Part shown: one piece after another, positions 6,426-8,973 of the stretch
Numbering within the stretch: the stretch's first letter is position 1
Layout: every line of letters starts with the position of its first letter
DNA from: an uncultured Burkholderiales bacterium
GTDB lineage: Bacteria; Pseudomonadota; Gammaproteobacteria; Burkholderiales; Burkholderiaceae_C
Reading direction: 5' to 3'
Assembly: GCA_903926695.1 (NCBI GenBank)
Contig: CAIYKK010000264.1
Coordinates: forward strand, 1 to 8,973
Length of the DNA stretch: 8,973 bases
Translations under genes and position numbers: made by a program
The notes under the pieces: generated by a model
Told to the model about the DNA's origin: nothing
Database searches by the model: none
What the model saw: only the letters and a program-made list of their open reading frames with translations

Positions 6426-6713
6426 ATGGCTTCTAGCAATCAAGGCAATCAAGGTGGCGGCCAAGCGGGCCAAGGCGCAAAGCCAGGCAACGCCAGCGGC
6501 AAGCCAAGCGGCAAATCCGAACGCGGTTTTGCCGCGATGGACCCTGAGCGCCAGCGGGAAATCGCCAGGGAGGGCGGCAAAGCGGCCCACGAAAGCGGTC
6601 ACGCCCATGAGTTCACCTCCGAGGAAGCCCGCGAAGCGGGCCGCAAAGGCGGTCAGGCCAGCGGTGGTGGCCAAGGCGCCAACAAGGGAGGAACCCAGAG
6701 TCGGCAAAGCTGA
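6426..6713 (+). CDS. KGG-motif stress-induced protein (Con-10/GsiB-like)
   Basis: Small, very hydrophilic protein of 95 residues, cytosolic, without signal or membrane segment. Residues 1-30 are Gly/Gln/Lys/Ser-rich. The core RGFAAMDPERQREIAREGGKAA and the following SEEAREAGRKGG match the KGG domain, with its two glycine pairs at REGGKAA (48-54) and RKGGQAS (73-79). The tail is again Gly-rich. Members of this family are induced by general stress, starvation or desiccation in bacteria and by conidiation in fungi; their biochemical action is not established, and a hydrophilin-like protective role is a family-level inference. The ATG at 6426 has AAGGAGA about 9 bases upstream. The frame is open back to 6327, but that part has no KGG-like sequence or ribosome binding site. 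It is monocistronic, ending in a strong terminator 27 bases downstream. Confidence 0.9.
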   Translation: MASSNQGNQGGGQAGQGAKPGNASGKPSGKSERGFAAMDPERQREIAREGGKAAHESGHAHEFTSEEAREAGRKGGQASGGGQGANKGGTQSRQS

Positions 6714-6739
6714 TTGACACATCATTAACACCCACAGCC

Positions 6740-6768
6740 AACGGGGCGCATCACGCGCCCCGTTTTTT
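6740..6768 (+). terminator. Rho-independent terminator of the KGG gene
   Basis: AACGGGGCGC (6740-6749) pairs perfectly with GCGCCCCGTT (6755-6764) across an ATCAC loop, followed at once by a T-run (6763-6768). It starts 27 bases after the KGG stop. On the minus strand the same hairpin is preceded by A's and not followed by T's, so it would act poorly on the ntrC-side transcripts. Confidence 0.93.
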
Positions 6769-6829
6769 CGCCTCAAACATGGTGCTCCAACTTAGGCCAC
6801 ACCCCCGGCTCCTGCTGGCGTGGCCAGAC

Positions 6830-6985
6830 TCACAGACCCCCCAGCACCAGCGGCACATCATTGCCCGCCACCATCACGGCAGCCACAAAACCCGCCAGCA
6901 CCGTCGCGGCAAAAGCCGCATAAGCCGCCGACTTCGGATGCCCGCTCCAAAAATGGCGCAGGTGCGCTACCGGTTTCAGTTTCAT
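6830..6985 (-). CDS. Small single-pass membrane protein, 51 residues, unknown
   Basis: Short ORF that I do not recognise. It starts MKLKPVAHLRHFWSGHPKSA, a basic N-terminus with several His, Lys and Arg. The rest is mostly hydrophobic: residues about 20-41 (ending GFVAAVMVAG) would span the membrane once, then NDVPLVLGGL. The basic side would stay in the cytoplasm by the positive-inside rule. Support for it being real: GAAAGG lies 6 bases before the ATG, codon third positions are mostly G or C as in neighbouring genes, and the hydrophobic pattern is clean. It lies 132 bases downstream of ntrC on the same strand and could be cotranscribed with ntrBC. No terminator is evident after ntrC, only a 6-bp hairpin. 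The overlapping 69-residue frame at 6858-7067 is poorer in every respect. Confidence 0.6.
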   Translation of the reverse strand: MKLKPVAHLRHFWSGHPKSAAYAAFAATVLAGFVAAVMVAGNDVPLVLGGL

Positions 6986-7095
6986 GACCAGCCTTTCGTT
7001 TCCACCCGCATAGCCGACCCAAGCCGGTTGATGCGCGTCGTGGCGATGATCGGAGCTTGTCGGCCACCAGCGTGTAGGCGCTCAGGCCTTGAGAC

Positions 7096-7114
7096 TGTCA
7101 GCCGTTGTCTGACA
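7096..7114 (-). other. Hairpin just after ntrC
   Basis: TGTCAG (7114-7109 on the minus strand) pairs with CTGACA (7101-7096) around a 7-base loop, starting four bases after the ntrC TAA. No T-run follows (the next bases are GTCTCAAGG), so it is at best a weak or Rho-assisted end signal. An imperfect second palindrome, CTCAGGCCTTGAG, lies immediately beyond at 7081-7093. Confidence 0.35.
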
Positions 7115-7117
7115 CGA

Positions 7118-8656
<1,539 letters not shown>

Positions 8657-8717
8657 CTCGTGCTATCCTTTTTATGCATTCAGCCCCCTTGGCCGGAGTG
8701 GCAGGGGTCGGGTTCTC

Positions 8718-8973
8718 TCAAGGCAGCGGTATGAGCAGCTTGAAGTCTGTATGGCCCGGCCGACTGTCGCACTCGATCAAACCGTGGTGTTGCTGGACAA
8801 AGGTTTGCGCCAATGTCAGCCCCAGCCCCGAACCGCCCTCGCGCCCCGATACCAGGGGATAAAAAATGCGGTCTTTGATGGAGTCCGGCACGCCCGGTCC
8901 ATTGTCAATGACATGCAATTCCAGTGCCAGGCGGTAGCGCTGCTTACCAAATGTCACTTGTCGGGCGATACGG
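8718..8973 (-). CDS. ntrB: Nitrogen regulation sensor histidine kinase NtrB, C-terminal end only
   Basis: The last 84 residues of the kinase/phosphatase that phosphorylates NtrC in response to the PII signal. The frame enters from the right edge as RIARQVTFGKQRYR and contains the end of the HATPase domain: N-box-distal strand ALELHVIDNGPGVP (G1 box DNGPGVP), F-box-like IFYPLVSGREGGSG, and the G2 box SGLGLTLAQ. It finishes HGLIECDSRPGHTDF then LLIPLP and TGA at 8720-8718. The sequence is strongly NtrB-like and the position just upstream of ntrC settles the assignment. The PAS and phospho-accepting His domains lie outside. In this lineage glnA usually lies further upstream, which I cannot see. 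Confidence 0.95.
   Translation of the reverse strand, partial: RIARQVTFGKQRYRLALELHVIDNGPGVPDSIKDRIFYPLVSGREGGSGLGLTLAQTFVQQHHGLIECDSRPGHTDFKLLIPLP

Noticed and set aside
6796..6826. GGCCAC...GTGGCC inverted repeat near the end of the small membrane ORF
   Set aside because: Six-base arms with a 19-base loop and no T-run; not enough to call a terminator.
6858..7067. 69-codon minus-strand frame rich in Arg, Gly and Cys
   Set aside because: It overlaps the better 51-codon membrane ORF in another frame, has no good ribosome binding site and has an odd composition.
6112..7103. 11-mer GACTGTCAGCC shared by 6112-6122 and 7093-7103
   Set aside because: Several chance 11-base matches are expected in a window of this size, and the contexts differ (one in front of a gene, one behind).

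Overview
The window reads as an ordinary chromosomal segment of a GC-rich betaproteobacterium. Comamonadaceae (Polaromonas, Rhodoferax or Acidovorax-like) is most likely, judging by protein style, the xseB-ispA-dxs order and the ntrB-ntrC pair. This assignment is inferred from remembered family features, not from a search. I see no insertion sequence, phage gene, CRISPR array, tRNA or rRNA, and no base-composition break that would suggest an island.

Layout. Positions 1-2549 (minus) hold the isoprenoid cluster xseB, ispA, dxs; dxs runs off the left edge. A divergent intergenic region of about 230 bases carries a perfect 14-bp palindrome and AT-rich promoter-like sequence. Then come three plus-strand genes: a stand-alone Rieske non-heme iron oxygenase alpha subunit (2783-3901), a ten-helix EamA/DMT exporter (3960-4862) and a 3-mercaptopyruvate sulfurtransferase (4890-5789). 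The sulfurtransferase converges with a small Ser/Thr/Pro/Gly-rich lipoprotein gene (5800-6081, minus) across only 10 bases, and both stop codons lie in one inverted repeat. A divergent region of 344 bases separates the lipoprotein from a KGG-type stress protein (6426-6713, plus), which ends in a textbook Rho-independent terminator. From the right edge, the minus strand carries the end of ntrB (8718-8973), ntrC (7118-8656) and a 51-codon membrane-protein ORF (6830-6985).

How the genes fit together. Dxs makes 1-deoxy-D-xylulose 5-phosphate at the entry of the MEP pathway, and IspA condenses the resulting C5 units to farnesyl diphosphate. XseB, the small exonuclease VII subunit, is a conserved passenger of this operon. 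NtrB/NtrC is the nitrogen-limitation two-component system acting on sigma-54 promoters. The Rieske oxygenase has no reductase or ferredoxin gene beside it here, so its electron donor and substrate cannot be read from the window. The KGG protein and the divergent lipoprotein may both be stress-related, but only weak promoter evidence supports that.

No clearly new biological system is visible. The items most worth a second look are the orphan Rieske oxygenase with a glutamate at the usual bridging-aspartate position, the 51-residue membrane protein, the palindromes in the two divergent regions, the shared-stop inverted repeat and the TTG start of ispA.
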